A stretch of 64,000 nt of DNA from Patiria miniata (taxonomy: Eukaryota > Echinodermata > Asteroidea > Valvatida > Asterinidae): the NCBI RefSeq assembly GCF_015706575.1, contig NW_024037058.1:1729754-1793753 (forward strand). Direction: 5' to 3'. The notes beneath the pieces are model-generated. The model did no database searches. It worked only from the letters and a program-made list of their open reading frames with translations, and was not told the DNA's origin. A program made the translations under genes and the position numbers. Shown in pieces: positions 12,701 through 27,700 of this stretch; the stretch's first letter is position 1; each line of letters begins with the position of its first letter.

Positions 12701-15700
12701 CTTTTTAACCTGCACTCCAGCACTGAATATATACACATATTTTTGGCAGTGAGTCAAGCACATTCATTGTTCTTGGAGCATGCCTGCACCTAGTGCTGCA
12801 AATGATCCTCAAAGTTTGGTTCGGTTCGATTCGCTTGCGGTTCGAATTTTTTTCTCCGCACTTTGGTTCGGTTCGGCTTCGAAAGTGCATACATAATGTA
12901 CATGTCCATACAATGTATAAGGCTACAATGAAATGCATAGGCCATTCCCCTGTTCAAACAAACACGTGTGTACCGCACACGTCTGACAGAAATAGCCATC
13001 GCAATTTCCACATAAGCATGCTATACAACACAAGTTGAAGGATGAATCTTATTTTTGTTGTGTAAACAAAAGTCCGTTATAATTTCACTTGATGACGTTG
13101 AGAAATGAACATCGTAAATTGCTACCCTGTTACCTATCGTGGTCCTATCCGTCCCACCGAACTATGATAAAAAATTTCCCACAACACCGTCATGCTGACG
13201 GTTTTCCCGACGAGATTCGTCCCGTCCGAGCATGCCCAAATGAGCACTAAAAACTTGCTTCATGGCAATATTTGTGATGCGGCCAAGCTAAATGAGTCGT
13301 TTGTCGGGAATTTTCATAAATTGGAGATTCAGGCCAAAATAGGACCACTTCATCACATCTCTTGGTGTTCCAACTTCCATATTTTTTGAAACTAAAGATG
13401 GTACCAGCATGCGGTTTTCACAGCAGTAATGCTGAGATTGTGCTCTTTTCAAATCTGTAAAAAAAGAAGAAGATTGACCAGGGTCGACAAACGACTCATT
13501 TAGCTTGACCGCATCACATTTGCTGATTATTTTTGTTTTGAGAACAAACACATCCTTTTACTGTGCCAAACTTATGAAAGTATAATTATTTTTATTAAGA
13601 GTCATTTCGTGTAAATACTTCATATAAGTTACTTAATATAAAATTCACATTTTTAATACTTTGTGGAATGAAAGGACTTAGGGAGCAAGTAACCAAAATA
13701 GACTTTTTAAACTTTTATTTTGCCCGTTGCCATGGCCATTTTGGGGCAATTTTGAGGCTGCAAAAATTCAGTTTTTGCATTAATGTCAAAGGTCATCTAG
13801 CCAAACTGCTAAGTATTGTCACAAAAGTAACTATATCACGACAAAGTATCATCCTTACCCTAACAAGAAAAAGTAGAAACACTTCTGAAAAATCCCCTTT
13901 ATATTATTTTTAGACCCTATAATACAGCATGTTTTTACAACTAGCAAAATTGCATTTTTTACCCCATTTTTATCCCTCCAAAATGGCACCAACCACTAAT
14001 AACTTGGCTTTGTCGGTAATATCATTGTCACATGGGCAAAACTCATGTGTTTGCAAGCCGCAATTAATAATAATGGCCATATCCATTGTCCTCTAAATTG
14101 AAGTGCATTCATTGGTTAAAATAATGTCTAGTTCTCCCCTCCCAACTAGGCCCCGCCCCTTCCCTCGCAACCAAATTCAGATTTTGATAACCATTTGTAT
14201 TTGCCTACATTAAAATTGTAAATAGATATCAATTTGCAAGTAAACCTTGTATAATTTACACCAACAGGCGTACCCGTCTCACAGCCCACCCCCTGCCACC
14301 CCTCTTCCTACTCCAGTGCTCATTATGAGCAACAACCACTCCCCCTCCCAAAGAATTCAACATGTATAGGTTTTCCCGGCCAATTTCACCAAGTTTTTAT
14401 TCAATTTAACGCCTGGCTCATTCGATTTAGATTGAAATTGAAAGATCACGCAGATCGGCATTCGACAATCAAAGAGAATCATTCAATTTCACTATCCGGG
14501 CATTCTATCGCCTTTTAGCTTCACTCGTCCCCATCAAAGATGCATTCATATTAAAAGTATTGCGTTGGTCATTCAATTTCGTCTAAACCATTAGTAAGGG
14601 GTTGATCGGGCATTCGTTTTCATTAATGGGCAAACATGTTTCACATTTTGTCAAACATCTTTTAAGACTTCATACGTGTCCGTATTCCTTAGCGTAAATC
14701 ATATATTTGATGACTTCAAACCGTAGATTGACTTTCTTTCCTAAAGGGTATGTGCAATGAATTTTTCTCAGAAATTCTTTTTGCGCAACTCTGTGAAATG
14801 TAAGAAAACTACACATTTGATAACACTTTTTGGGTTAATCTTATTGCAAATGTGCACTTCTTTAAGCATTTAAAAGTTTCCATGTTTTTCCGGACTAACG
14901 CTGTTACTGTGATGTCATTTCAGGAAGACACTGTTCAGTTTAGGGTTTATTCTTTCAAATTATTCATCCAAAATTTGCTAATTGAAAACATTTGTGGGAA
15001 AGGGTTGGTCATTGGCTTACTGCCATGTACTGACACATCAAATAATCACGAAATAAAAGAAATTTATGACAGCAAAATATCCAAAATTCTAGCAACTTTT
15101 TTGCTGAAATAGCCGTGTAATATTAATCATGCTCGGAATGCCATCACAGGTTTTCTAATGAATATGAAACTTTGCATTAGCATAAAAACGGAGAAGGCAC
15201 CAAAAACGCCCCTCAAAATGGAAAATAAAACTTGCAAATAAGGTTAAATTTGACACAAAGATGTATTGCATTGAAAACTTTGCATGGGCCCTATGAATAT
15301 GGTAAGTGTTCAGTCAGACATACGCAAGAAAACATTCAAGAAATAACGCAAGAGAAGTGTTCCCGACGGTACAACCATTACCAAACATATTACGTGTTCC
15401 GATGTCTTGCACGTCAAGAAATCGTCAACGTAACAAAACCCCTTGATCAAACGTTTCAACAAGTAGAAAAGATCAACAGTGAAAAAGAAATTATCTTAGT
15501 CCCTTTCAATTCATTATTTCGTTGCATCTTGTTTCCGTCATATCAGTTGATTTGTAACATTGTAAAATTTACAGTCATCAAGATTGTGGTTTTTTTTGGG
15601 GGGGGGGAAATGAACCTCGGAGAAAAATAGGAAAAATATCGATTAAAAATTCTTATTAATTTAAATGACCAAACGATGAAAGCGATTGCCCATAAACGAA

Positions 15701-18700
15701 TAAGAAATGAAAAGCATGGTTATACGTTATAAGCGCACAGATGTTCGCTAATTTGAATGCGTCAACCGTCAAAAGGTTGCAAAGACTTAATTTAAGACTG
15801 CTACAAGTTAAGTCTTGAATGCACCAAAGCGAAATAGGCTGCCCCAAAACGAAAACGAATATTCACAGCAAAATCTTGGCTGCCTAAAAATGAAATTGAA
15901 TGAACCCCAAATGAAAAAGAAACCCCAATTGGACCACGTGAGCAAAACTCGCGCGAAATTGAATGGCTGATAATGAAACTGATTAGAAAACTTCGGAAAT
16001 TCGCTGGGAAAACCTATATTATTGTTAAGGTTACATTTTGCCTTGCGGAGAGTCCACATATTTATATGCACTGTGTAGGTGTGGCTGTTTTTTTTTACAA
16101 CGTGGGAGTGGTTTGGAATATCTGGAAAGCGCAGGGGGGGGGGGGAACGTAATATGGATACATGTACGTGGTACATGTACATAATACTGTATTTTTTTTT
16201 CAATACAGAGAAGTGATATGGCGATTAAGAGAGCAAATAAGTCATTTTTCTATATTAAAATACATGTACTTTAAAACAACTATCACTCTAGTGAAAACTT
16301 AAAATGGCTTCGATTTTGATTGATTGAATTGTCTTGGCCCTACGTGTAAATATGGTGAGATCGAGCACATATAATCAAATATAGTACCTTGTGAGTGCTG
16401 CTATGCCCTCCAAAATCGTAATTTCATAATCAGCATGACATTTTGAGTCTTTTCCAAACTGTCATCAGTAGTCAACATGGCCACACTTCTGTGATGCATC
16501 CATTGTCGGTGCATCCAAGCAATTTTAAATGTATTGGTGCTTATAAATTACAGGTTTTTGGTATACAAACAGGGAATGTTTTGTTAATGTGTTAATTAAA
16601 CAAATACCAACTTCCCCACCGAACCACAAGTGCTTACAGATTTTAATCCTTTCTGGCGGGTATTTGGGGGTTTTTTTTCTGAAAGGGAGGGGTACAGCAC
16701 ACTGTGATCCCCATGTTGATTTGCATATATGCTTTGACCGATTTTCCTACAACTTATTTGGCAGGAAAATATTGGTTAACCTTTACTCTATAATATGACA
16801 TTCTTGTTTCTATTGCTGTTACCACTAGAGGTGTTTTTTTCTATGTATTTTGCCAAACTCTTGTCTAGATAACATTTTGGGCATAATTTATGTATTTTTT
16901 TGTGTAAACATTCATCCCAGTCAGGCAATTCTATGCATCCATTGTCTCTGCCATAGGGACTATATACTTACTAATTTTATTCCAAAAATTGGTGGGTTTT
17001 CAATCCGAATTGGCAAAATTAAAATAAATATACATAAATGTGGTGATGTTATTTAATGCTCTGCAATAATAACTATCTGAAAAGTACATCAAAACAAAGA
17101 AAATGGTACAGATTGAAAGGTGAAAATTACATGGGCTTCTCACACCAATGGCGGCCACATTACATACTGAGCATGTATTGTTGTTAATTATATAGCCATG
17201 AATTTCAGTCTAAAGATAATACTTTCCTGATAGGTTTTGAAAATGGAAGTATTTTTGACTTTAGTTTATGAGCACCGATGTCTTTACAACGGTTGCCATG
17301 GTAATAATGAACACACTACAGAAGTGTGTTTGGTGCAATGGTGACCACTGTTAAAAGTCACAAAATTTCATGTTGATCAGGCAAATACAAATTTGGAGGA
17401 CACTTCCACTAAAAAAATACAATGTGTACAGTGTACCCACCCCCCCTCCCCCCACCCTCGCGACATACACACCCCTTCGACCTCCTCGGATATTCCAAGC
17501 TGCCCTGTGTTGTAAAAAAGCCACCTTACATAATTAAGACTTTCCCCAAGACCATAAGCATGTGATTACATCATGTACTGTAATCTGACCAAATTGTACT
17601 TGTTGACTTGTTGGGGGAGAGGGCGGGGTTCTCTTATGAGCATTGGGAGTGGGGGAGGCAGGGGACGGGGCTAGCTGTAAGACGGCTGTTTGTGTAGATT
17701 GTAAAAGGTTCACTTGCAAATTGATATCTAGTATTTACAATTTAATTTAGGCAAATACACCAGAAATTGAAATCTGAATTTGGTGGCAAGGGAAGGGGCG
17801 GGGCCTAGCTGGGAGGGGAGGACTAGACATCATTATTTTAACCAATGAATGCACTTTCAATCAGAGGACAATATGGCCATTATTATTCATTGCAGCTTGC
17901 AAACACATGAGTTTTGCCCATGTGACAATGATATTACCGACAAAGCCAAGTTATTGGTGGGTGGTCACACCCTGCCCTCAACCCTAAGCAATGCCCCCAG
18001 GTTGGGGAAAGGGGAGTCTGTGAAAAGGAAGTCTATGTTATTTGTAAAGTGTTCACTTGCATATTATTTATTAACATTTGTTTCGTTATGCAACCTACAA
18101 GTTCTAAATTCGGTGGCAAAGGGGGAGTGGGCGGGGCCTAACAAGGTGTGTGTGGGGGGATTACACGACCTACTATTCATCCACTGGTCTAAAAATGATA
18201 CACAGTCTGATTCTGTTTGTGAAAATGTGCTAGATTCATGAACAATACCAATTATACAAGTTATTACTCAAAACAAAGGAAAACACTGAAAATACACTTT
18301 TTAAGGTTTTTGTGAAATTTACCATTTTTGGAGCGCTACTGCACAGAGGATATACAATAACCCAAGATTTTCTCACCAGATATGAAAAGACCAATGTCTG
18401 AACTAACCATAGCCAAAGGGAAATTTTTCTGAGTGCCCTGGCAAGTGCCATTTTGGAGGGATAAAAATGGGGTAAAAAATGTAATTTTGCTAGTTGTAAA
18501 AACATGCTGTATTTTGGGGCCTAAAAATAATATAAAGGGGATTTTTCAGAAGTGTTTCTATTTTTTCTTGTAAGGGTAAGGATGATACTTTGTCGTGATA
18601 TAGTTACTTTTGTGACATTACTTCGCAGTTTGGCTAGATGATCTTTGAAAATAACGCAAAAAATTAATTTTTGCAGCCTCAGAATTGCCCCAAAATGGCC

Positions 18701-21700
18701 AAAACACATAATGGCCCGTTACCTTGGCAATGGGCAAAAGATCGGTTTAAAGAGTCTATTTTGGTCACTTGCTCCCAAAGTCCTTTCATTCCACAAAGTA
18801 TAAACAAATTTGATTTTTTTGATGAAGTATTTAATTTATTCACTTTGATGAAGTATTTACGCGAAATGACTCTTAACAAGCTGACAAGTACCGTAAAAAA
18901 AATAATAACTTTTTCGATTCGCGGCCCAACTAGTTCATCAAAATTAATGCTCATTCTGTGGACAGATCCATTAATTTTATAAAGAGGTGTTTCACCCTCT
19001 TTTGGGAGATTACATTGTTTTTCGTGTACATTCTTTACGAAAAAAAATATATATTGCCATGATTAAGAACTTATTCAGAACATGTGAAATGTTTCAGACT
19101 CCATAAAAAGTTTTTTTTTTTGTAATTTTGACACTATGAAAAAAATGCTGAAAATGCTGGTTAATAGTGCCGAGGAAAGCACACCCTTCACAGCAAATGG
19201 TTTGGTCCAAACGTACTACATCACGGTGGAACACGCAAGGGGGGGGGGGGCTCGACCGCGCTGGATGAATAACATGCACCAATCCTCTTTTTGGCCATGG
19301 TTAATGATGCTGCCAATGACATCCAAAATTGATGGAAGTACCGTATGTTGATGATCTCAGTTTAGTTGAGATTGTTCAAAGAGGTGAATAGTCAAATTTG
19401 CAATCTGACATTAACACACTTGTAGACTGATGTTATGTCAATGACATGAAATTAAATCCTTTGAAATGCAAGGTTATGCAGATTTGTTTTCTCCGGAATC
19501 CAGTTGATCCCATTCAATTACAAGTTAATGAGGTACAACTGGAAGTGGTTTCATCACTGAAGCTTCTTTGGGTTAACACACAAAATAATCTCAGATGGGA
19601 CCAGCAAGTTCAACAGATTGTCAGTATGGCTTCACGACGACTTTACACCCTCAGTAAATTAAAGAAAAATCAAGAAGGCATATAGGCTGCTAAGAAGAAC
19701 TATTTTCCACTTATTGTCATCGCCTACGGCGTCCGTCCGTCCGTATGGCGGGCTGTATGTCCGTCCGGGCAGCTTAGTTTCCGGATGATAACTTGAGTTA
19801 GAAATGAGATTTTGGTGTCTAACTTTGGTAGGGGGTTGCCCTTGGGAGTAGGCAAGTTGGAATTGGTTTTGCGGTCAAAGGTCAAGGTCACCGTGGTGAG
19901 TTAAAAGTAAATGGTTTCCGGATGATAACTTGAGTTGGAAATGAGATTTTGGTGTCTAACTTAGGTAGGGGGTTGCCCTTGGGATCAAGTAGGCAAGTTA
20001 GGATTGGTTTGGGGGTCAAAAGGTCATAGGTCAAGGTCACCGTGGTGAGTTAAAGGTAAATGGTTTCCGGATGATAACTTGAGTGGGAAATGAAATTTTA
20101 GTGCTAACTTCAATAGGAGGTTCCCCATTGGTACAGGCATGTTGGGATTGGTTCTGGGGTCAAAGGTCAAGGTCACCATGTTCAGTTAAAGGTCAATGGT
20201 TTCTGGATGATTACTTGACTCTGGCTGAGGGGTTTCAATAGCAATGCTGTTATTTTTTCTTTTCTTGTTTCTTCATAAATTTATTGGGTTTTTTCTTTTG
20301 AAGGGTTACCAAGTAGTGGTTTTTACTTTTCCTTCTCTCATATTAATACTGTTTCATTTCGGTTTTGTTTATATCTATTTATTTACGTTGTTTTGTTGTT
20401 GGTTATCTTTACACCTGTTTTGGTAACTGTTCATTGAGATTGGCATTCATGCAGTGAATGTGGCGAATTCTGCTTGGGAACACAAGAAAATGCTCAAACG
20501 CACACAAGACTAATTAACTTAACACAATTTTTAAATTGATTGATGTAAGACATTCTTTGATCACTGAATGCTGTCATTTGGCATCAGCTTAGACAAATTT
20601 GATATGTAATGATGAATATCCTCAACTCGGTGTTCAAAGAGGGTGACCAAACTTTGAAGTTGAATGGTAAATAATTCGCTCTTTTCACACTCCGCCATTG
20701 GGCATGCAGAGCCTCGATCTGGCAACTTTACACAATAACAATAGCCGGTTCAGTGATCTGAACCCCGACACGGGAATCACTGAACCGGCTATATCTATTG
20801 TGTAAAGTTGCCATATCGAGGCTCTGCATGCCCATGGCGGTAGTGTTAAAAGAGCAAATTGGGTTTGGTAAAAGCTGTGGAATTTTTTCTCGGGCGAATT
20901 GAATGTTAGAGATAGTGAATTTGATTGAAAAATGTTTTAAGCTTAAACATTTTTCATTCAAATTCACCAACTGTTACATTCAATTTCACCCAAGAAAAAT
21001 TTCCACAGCTTTTAGCAAGGAAAACCTGTAATAATAATATTGCTAACATCAGGTGTGATTATAGTAATTTTATATTCTTAAATTGCAATCCTTGCAGGAG
21101 CGCAATGTTGAAAGTGTTCGCAATGCCAAGGATGAACGTGTCCGTGAAATCCGTAATGCTGTCGAAATGATGATAGCCAGATTGGAATCACAACTTAAAA
21201 TGAAACTGCTGACTCTCATGGGTGAGTTAACATGTTCACTTGGTATAAAGTTTGACTTTCCACACTCCACTTTGGTTTCAAATTCATTTCCTACTTACAT
21301 GTTTGACCCATGATTGCATCTTTCCTTAGCCTACTAAATAACCGCTAAAGTACAGATTGCTATAGTATGTGTCATCGCCCTCAATTGTCAGAGCCCAAGT
21401 CATTATTGTTCGTTTTTTTTACGCTCAGGACGGTAGGTATAGGATGTGTTTTAAGTGCTCCGAGTAGGGTACACATATTTACTGGTTTTTAATAGCTAAC
21501 TGTTCCTACTTTCCTAAAGATTTGCAATATATTTGGATTTCGGAAGCACTAGCTGTGTTTTCTGATTACTTTTGATCCCGCTGGCTGTAAGGCAGGAGGG
21601 GGATATTGCAATAGGGTATTCCTTCAGTCCGTACGTCTGTGTGTGTTATGTTTTGGTTAGATTAATTGTTGTCAGCACGGTAACTTGAGAAACACTTTAC

Positions 21701-24700
21701 CCAGGAACTTGACTTTTTTTCTTGGGTTGTTCTTGATTGTCTTAAGAAGCCTATTGCTTTTGTGCTTTTGGTGCAGACAGGTTAAAGTTCAAGGTCACTA
21801 TTGCTAAAATTGTCAGCACGAAAGCTTGAGAAATACTTTACTAAGGAACTTTTTCAAGGATTGCCAGGTGTACAATGCTGCTTGGATGACGTGGTTGTTT
21901 ATGGCATTAACCGAACACAACCTCCGCACTGCACTGAAACACATCAATTAAACCTTACATCCCATCACTTCTTGGGACACATTGTGCCTCTGAAGGGCTA
22001 CAACCAGACCCAGCCCACATAGATGCAATCAAGAACGCACCACCACCAAGTGATGCAGCCATGATACGCTCATTTCTCAGGTTGGCGTCTTATTATGCGA
22101 GATTCGTCCCTAACTTCTCCTCTGTCATCAAGCCGTTGCACACCATACAGTGCACAATGTAGCTTCAACGCAGTCAAGGAGCTCATCGCTCAAAGCGTTA
22201 CACCACGGCTATTTGATCCTGACATACCTGTCATCGTGTCAACCAACGCATCAATGGATGGTGTTGAGTGCTGTACTACTACAAGTGAGGGACAAACACG
22301 AGTTCCCCATTGCCTTTGCGTTGCAAATCCTCTCTTCTGCAGAGCGTAATTACTGTGTGGGGAAAAAAAGGAACCCTAGCCTGCGTGTTGCTGCAAAATG
22401 GTTTCAATACCTGTGGGGTCGGCACTTCGTACTTCGAACTGATCATTAATCTCTCACAATGCTACTTTTGTCAAGGGGATCAGGTCGTCAATCCATGCGA
22501 ATCGCATGTTGGTCAACATGCCTTACATTACATGTATGTGGTTCAATTACACAGTTGAGTATTGCACTGGAGTACACAACAAGGTAGCCGACACCATGTC
22601 GCGAATTCCTCTTCACTCTACGGACTCCTTGGGGGGCGATGAGGAGGAAGTTACGGTATTATTCAGTCCGTCACATTGCTGACAAATGATACAGTCAGTA
22701 AGACAGACCTCCAGAAGGCATGCGCGATGCATTCAGATGGCACATTCCAGCAAGTCATGAACTATATGCAGAGATGAAACTTTTCTTACAGTGTGTCCCA
22801 CAAAATTTGATTTTGTAACGATTTTTTCACAAAATGTCATTTTATTTTAATCATAATTTCAAAGAAAAGTCGATGGAAATGGCACGTTAAAATCATCACG
22901 AACGTAATTTTAATCTCTTTCACCAGTCGTTATTGGAGTGTTTCAACGGTAGAAACACAGGGCATAACACTGATCGGAGCCTTCTCCGGCTGAACAAAAG
23001 GTTAAACATTGACAGGTAACATGGAAAAATCACTGTGTCGCACGTGCGTGCGAAGATGATATGCAATGGTACCAGTGTACGTACCGCACCGTACCGTCCG
23101 CTAGCACATGGCTGGCCAGGAACGGGTAGCCTTGTGAACGATCCAGTGGATAAAATCATTATGTTGTGCGATTTTCGGAGTTTTCAAATTTAGTTGTACA
23201 AAACATTTCACTGGCATTTGTTGGAAGAGAAAGACGATAATGCCTGATTTTAACCCAATATGAATGCAAGTGGAGTAGTGGAGTTGTGTGGTTGAAATTG
23301 AATCATGGACATGATTGAAGCACCATGAACGCGCAGTGCCCTTGTCTTTCAGACTTTTCCCTCGACTTTTTCAAGTGAGAAGTGAATTTCTTTATTGATG
23401 ACTCCATTACTCTCACCATAATTCATGCGTTTTATGCAATGAAAACAGTGACCTTTTTTTTTCATCGTAAAATTTTGTTTGAATCGAAAATAAAGCAGGA
23501 GTTGGTGTCCGGAAAATTGGGCATGAAGTGTATTGTACATGCATACATGTGTGTAACTGCAGCGCGGCCCAGATTTCGGACACGTATTTTTGTTCGGCCT
23601 ATTTTCCGATTTTTTTGCCATATGCCAGTTTCATCTCTGTATATGGTCAGTGGCTGGCTTCACAAAAATTGTGTTGGTTCCTCTCTACGCTCATTCTACA
23701 TGATTCGCAATGAAGTTTGTATTGTAGATAATTGCCTCGTGCATGGAGGCAGATTTGTCATTCCTGCCACTTTGCGACAATGCCTAGTCACTTTGGGTCA
23801 TGAGGCTCACCAGGGCATCATCCGCTGCAAGCAACGTCTTCCAGACTGCTGCTGGTGGCCCACCATGGATAAATTGGTGTAGGACTGTAGGACACCATAC
23901 GCAACTGCATTTCATGCCAGTCAAGCGACAAGACCACACGTATGAGAAATACCCCTATGCAGCCAGTTCCACTTACACAGGGGCCAGGGCAAAAACTGGC
24001 CATCAATATTAGAAAAAATATATCATACTTTTCAAACATCCTCTCTTAAACACCTTATTTGTATCTAAAGAGTCTAAAGACGCATTTCGATATACTATTT
24101 TCAAACTTGTTCCATTATGTTGAATGTTTGAAGGACGTCTGACAAAATGTCCTTCTGAACGTTTTTCATTTAATGCATGATGTGAATCAGTTTTGCTTTA
24201 TGAGGGATTGGGGGTAGCAGGCATTTCCAGTGGTTTAAAGGGAATGTACAACATTTGCTTTTGCTGTAATTTTCAGAAATAAGTGGATGTGGAAGAATAG
24301 TATGTTAAAGCAAATATTGTTACACCGACTTGTTTCAAGTTTTGGGTTCGTAGATGCTGGAAAACCAAGAAAACCAACAATGACCAATCATGTTCTTGTA
24401 GTCTGGTTCCCTGACCCCACTTAAGATGAAGCAATTTATAGACATTGTGGAACTATCAAGGACAAAGAATCAGTCTAGCAGGCTTGTACCCCTTCACAGG
24501 TGTATAATCCATTGCAAAGAAAATGCGGAATAACTAAATATATAAGAAATTAGGAGAAGATTTTGAAGAAAAAAAACAACAGTTTTCTCCAACACTGGTC
24601 AGCCAATTGGAAATTGAAACAAAAATACCACTTTACTTAAAAATGTCAGCACACCAGGAGCCATGATTGTACGGGATGCTTTAGACTGTCATTCCCTAAC

Positions 24701-27700
24701 AGTCCAGTAAAGAATTTTGTGGTAATTTGATCAATTTTTTCATGTTTGCAAATGTTGTATCTTCCCTTTAAACCCTAGTTGCATTTAAATAGCACTCTAA
24801 TGGTAAACCACTTAATTTGTAAGTGGTATGGTCGGTATGGAATAACCGCTCTATAACAACGGATGGTACTCATACACATGGCACAAATTTCATCTCACAT
24901 GCACGAGGTCGAGTATGATACCTTGTCCATAACACACCCATAGTGCTAGTCATGTACATGACATGTGGCATGCTCAGGATGCCCAGCTATCCTGTGCTGG
25001 TTGCTTATTTGCTATGACGATGTATAGCTAGTGTGCACGAACACCCAGAGGTTTGTGTTTTTTTGTAATTTTAAGAAACGTGTTAATGTCAGCAAGTCAA
25101 ATATATTCGAGTCAAGTCAAGTCACAAGTCATATTTTTTCAAGTCAAGTCAAGTCTGAAGTCATTTTTTCCTTAGTCAAGTCAAGTCTTAAGTCAACAAA
25201 ATAGCGACTCGAGTCCAACTTGAGTCCGAGTCAGCGACTCGAGTCAACAACACTGCCACCACTGGGGAAGCAAAACCTGACAGCCGACCAGCAATGGACA
25301 CAGGACAACAGGTACACTGATCTACTCACGACAGAAAACCACCAGTCTGGATGAAAGACTATCAAACACATACATTATGGACACTAGGGTTTTCTTCATC
25401 ATTGCAACATTTGCAGTCTGCACTTGACATTACTTACTTCATACTTCTCAGAATTTCTAAAATTCTCCCCGGTTTACTAAAAATTTGACTTGCAATTTCA
25501 AGGCTCACATGGTTTTAGTAAAGTTAAGGGAATTATGGTAAAACAAGGAATAAAAAGAGGTTAATTTTAAAGCCAGGTGCATTTTGGTTTGTAAAAAGGT
25601 GAAGGTACGAGGAAAAAAATCTTTTCAGGTTAGGATTGGCTAACATGTTTCTGCAGAGCACTTTTCTTACATATTTGTTTAGAGAGGGGAGATGTTGTGT
25701 CTTTATATTGGGCCCTCTACTGGCGGGATTGAGCAGAGTGTTCTGATACATGTAGTCTTGGGTGTGACATTCCATTCTTTCTACGACATAACAGTTGACT
25801 CATCCCAAATGATCCGGAAGGGATTCTAGTCTGACATTCTACCTTAAAGCAATAGCTGGTAAGAAATAGTAGCAGCAACAAAATTTGTCAAGGCAGCATG
25901 TGATCTCTTTCCAAACAGGATACCAAGGAATGTTTAACAGTTCGGGTTATCCCAAACACTGTAAAGGCAAGAAGGCAGCAGACATGGGGAAGCAATTACA
26001 GCAAGCTCCCTTTGCTGATCCTGTCCATAATAAATTGAAAGAAACATTACATAAGGTTGAGGCAGCATCCAGCATGTGCCCGCAAACAACCTCATCCATG
26101 CTTTTTTTTTGCAGAGTACTTGGTTACTGCATGTGATTCCAGTTCCAATGTTTCCCTTGCAATGGCTGTGAATGCCTTTCAGTGTCTAGAGGATGGGTTA
26201 CACATCATCCTAATCAGTCTCCTTGGGTCTCTACAATTGTGGCAGTCTCTAGAAGTTCCAATGTATTTGAAATGATCTTCTTTTCTTCAAAAGGGGTAAG
26301 AAGATGCATGGAGGCCCTTCCTTTATGGTACAATGATTTGTTTGCTGATAAGTTCCAGACGTCTAGAGGATGGGCTGCGCATCATCCTAAACAGATGATG
26401 GAAGCCGAAGCCAAACGTCTAGAGGCAACGGACCGCATTATATAGGCCCCTTGGAGGAAGTCACAACCAACATCTAGGGTTTTGACTGTTTTAAATGTCA
26501 AAAGTCCAAAGGGTTTAGGAAATGCTTGCCTTCTTTACAAATACCAAAGTCTACCCAATCAACCACTGTGGCTAGTTCAGCATCAACAACTACAACAACA
26601 AGAAGTTTATCTCCTACCAGAAATTTTCCAGAGTGAGCCGGGGATGTAGCAGCTGACTGACTTAAGGAGACTTTGGCCCTTTTTTGCACTGATCGGTGGG
26701 TGCTCCAAACAGTCACACAGGGACACTGCCTAGAGTTTATGAGCACCTCCCCCCCCCCCCCCCATTAGCAATGGGTTTACTTCCCACCCCTGTTACCATA
26801 ATTTTGGGAATATAGGCCGCGCGGAGTATAAGCCGTAGCATAGAAAATCTGCAAATGAAAAATTGGACGTCGGCGTACTGGTTGCACCGGCGTATAAGCC
26901 GCACCGACCAAAGCGGTTTCATTTTTGTAAGGCCTCCAAATTCTTAAGTCAAAAAGCTCTGGACCAGTTCCATTTGCACTATGAAAGCTATAAAAAGGGC
27001 CACAAAAATATCAAAACATTTATGGTCGAAGCTCGTTAAAAAAAATATGGAAATTGACAATGAGAAATAAATACCGGGAATTGCTGCCGGCTGTGATGGC
27101 CCGGCCGGTCCCCGGGCTTAAAGGTTAGCGCATGGCCTGGCAGCCTGTGCCAGCGAATTACAACATTTTCCCGCAGCACTTGAGAGAGTACCGTATGTAA
27201 CCCACCATGTGTCATCTGACTGGAGCACTACAAATCTTGCTATGTGGCAAAAGATGCAGATTGGTTTTGTCCTAAAGATAAATAGGGGTTTTTTTTACAA
27301 CAAAACTTTTTAAAATTGTTGTGATTACTGACGAGTACTCACGTTGAAAAAGAACTTTTCGATCATACTTTCTTCGAAAACAGTCAACATATGGAGCAGC
27401 ATACTTTTGTAAATTTCGGGATGGACAGACTGACCAACCACAAAGTGACCTGTAGAAGCTCCTGCCAGGGCTTCAAAATCTGGTTTCTATAGGTGTCTTA
27501 TTCTAAACCTTGAACCATTTAACAGGTGTATTCACCCACAGTGGTTCTGGGGACACTTCGCACTGTCCTAAATTCCCTCCCAACACTATCTTGGGCTGCC
27601 TCAATAGATCTCCAAGATGCTTATCTTCACGTACCCATTTGCAGGGAGCACAGCAAATACATTCCTTTTTAGTACAAAAAATGCAACTTTCGAGTATGTC

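Noticed and set aside
15232..15630. 132-codon frame inside the 1.65-kb TIR element
   Set aside because: No recognisable motif, and it ends in a poly-G artefact; kept only as a note, not as a gene.
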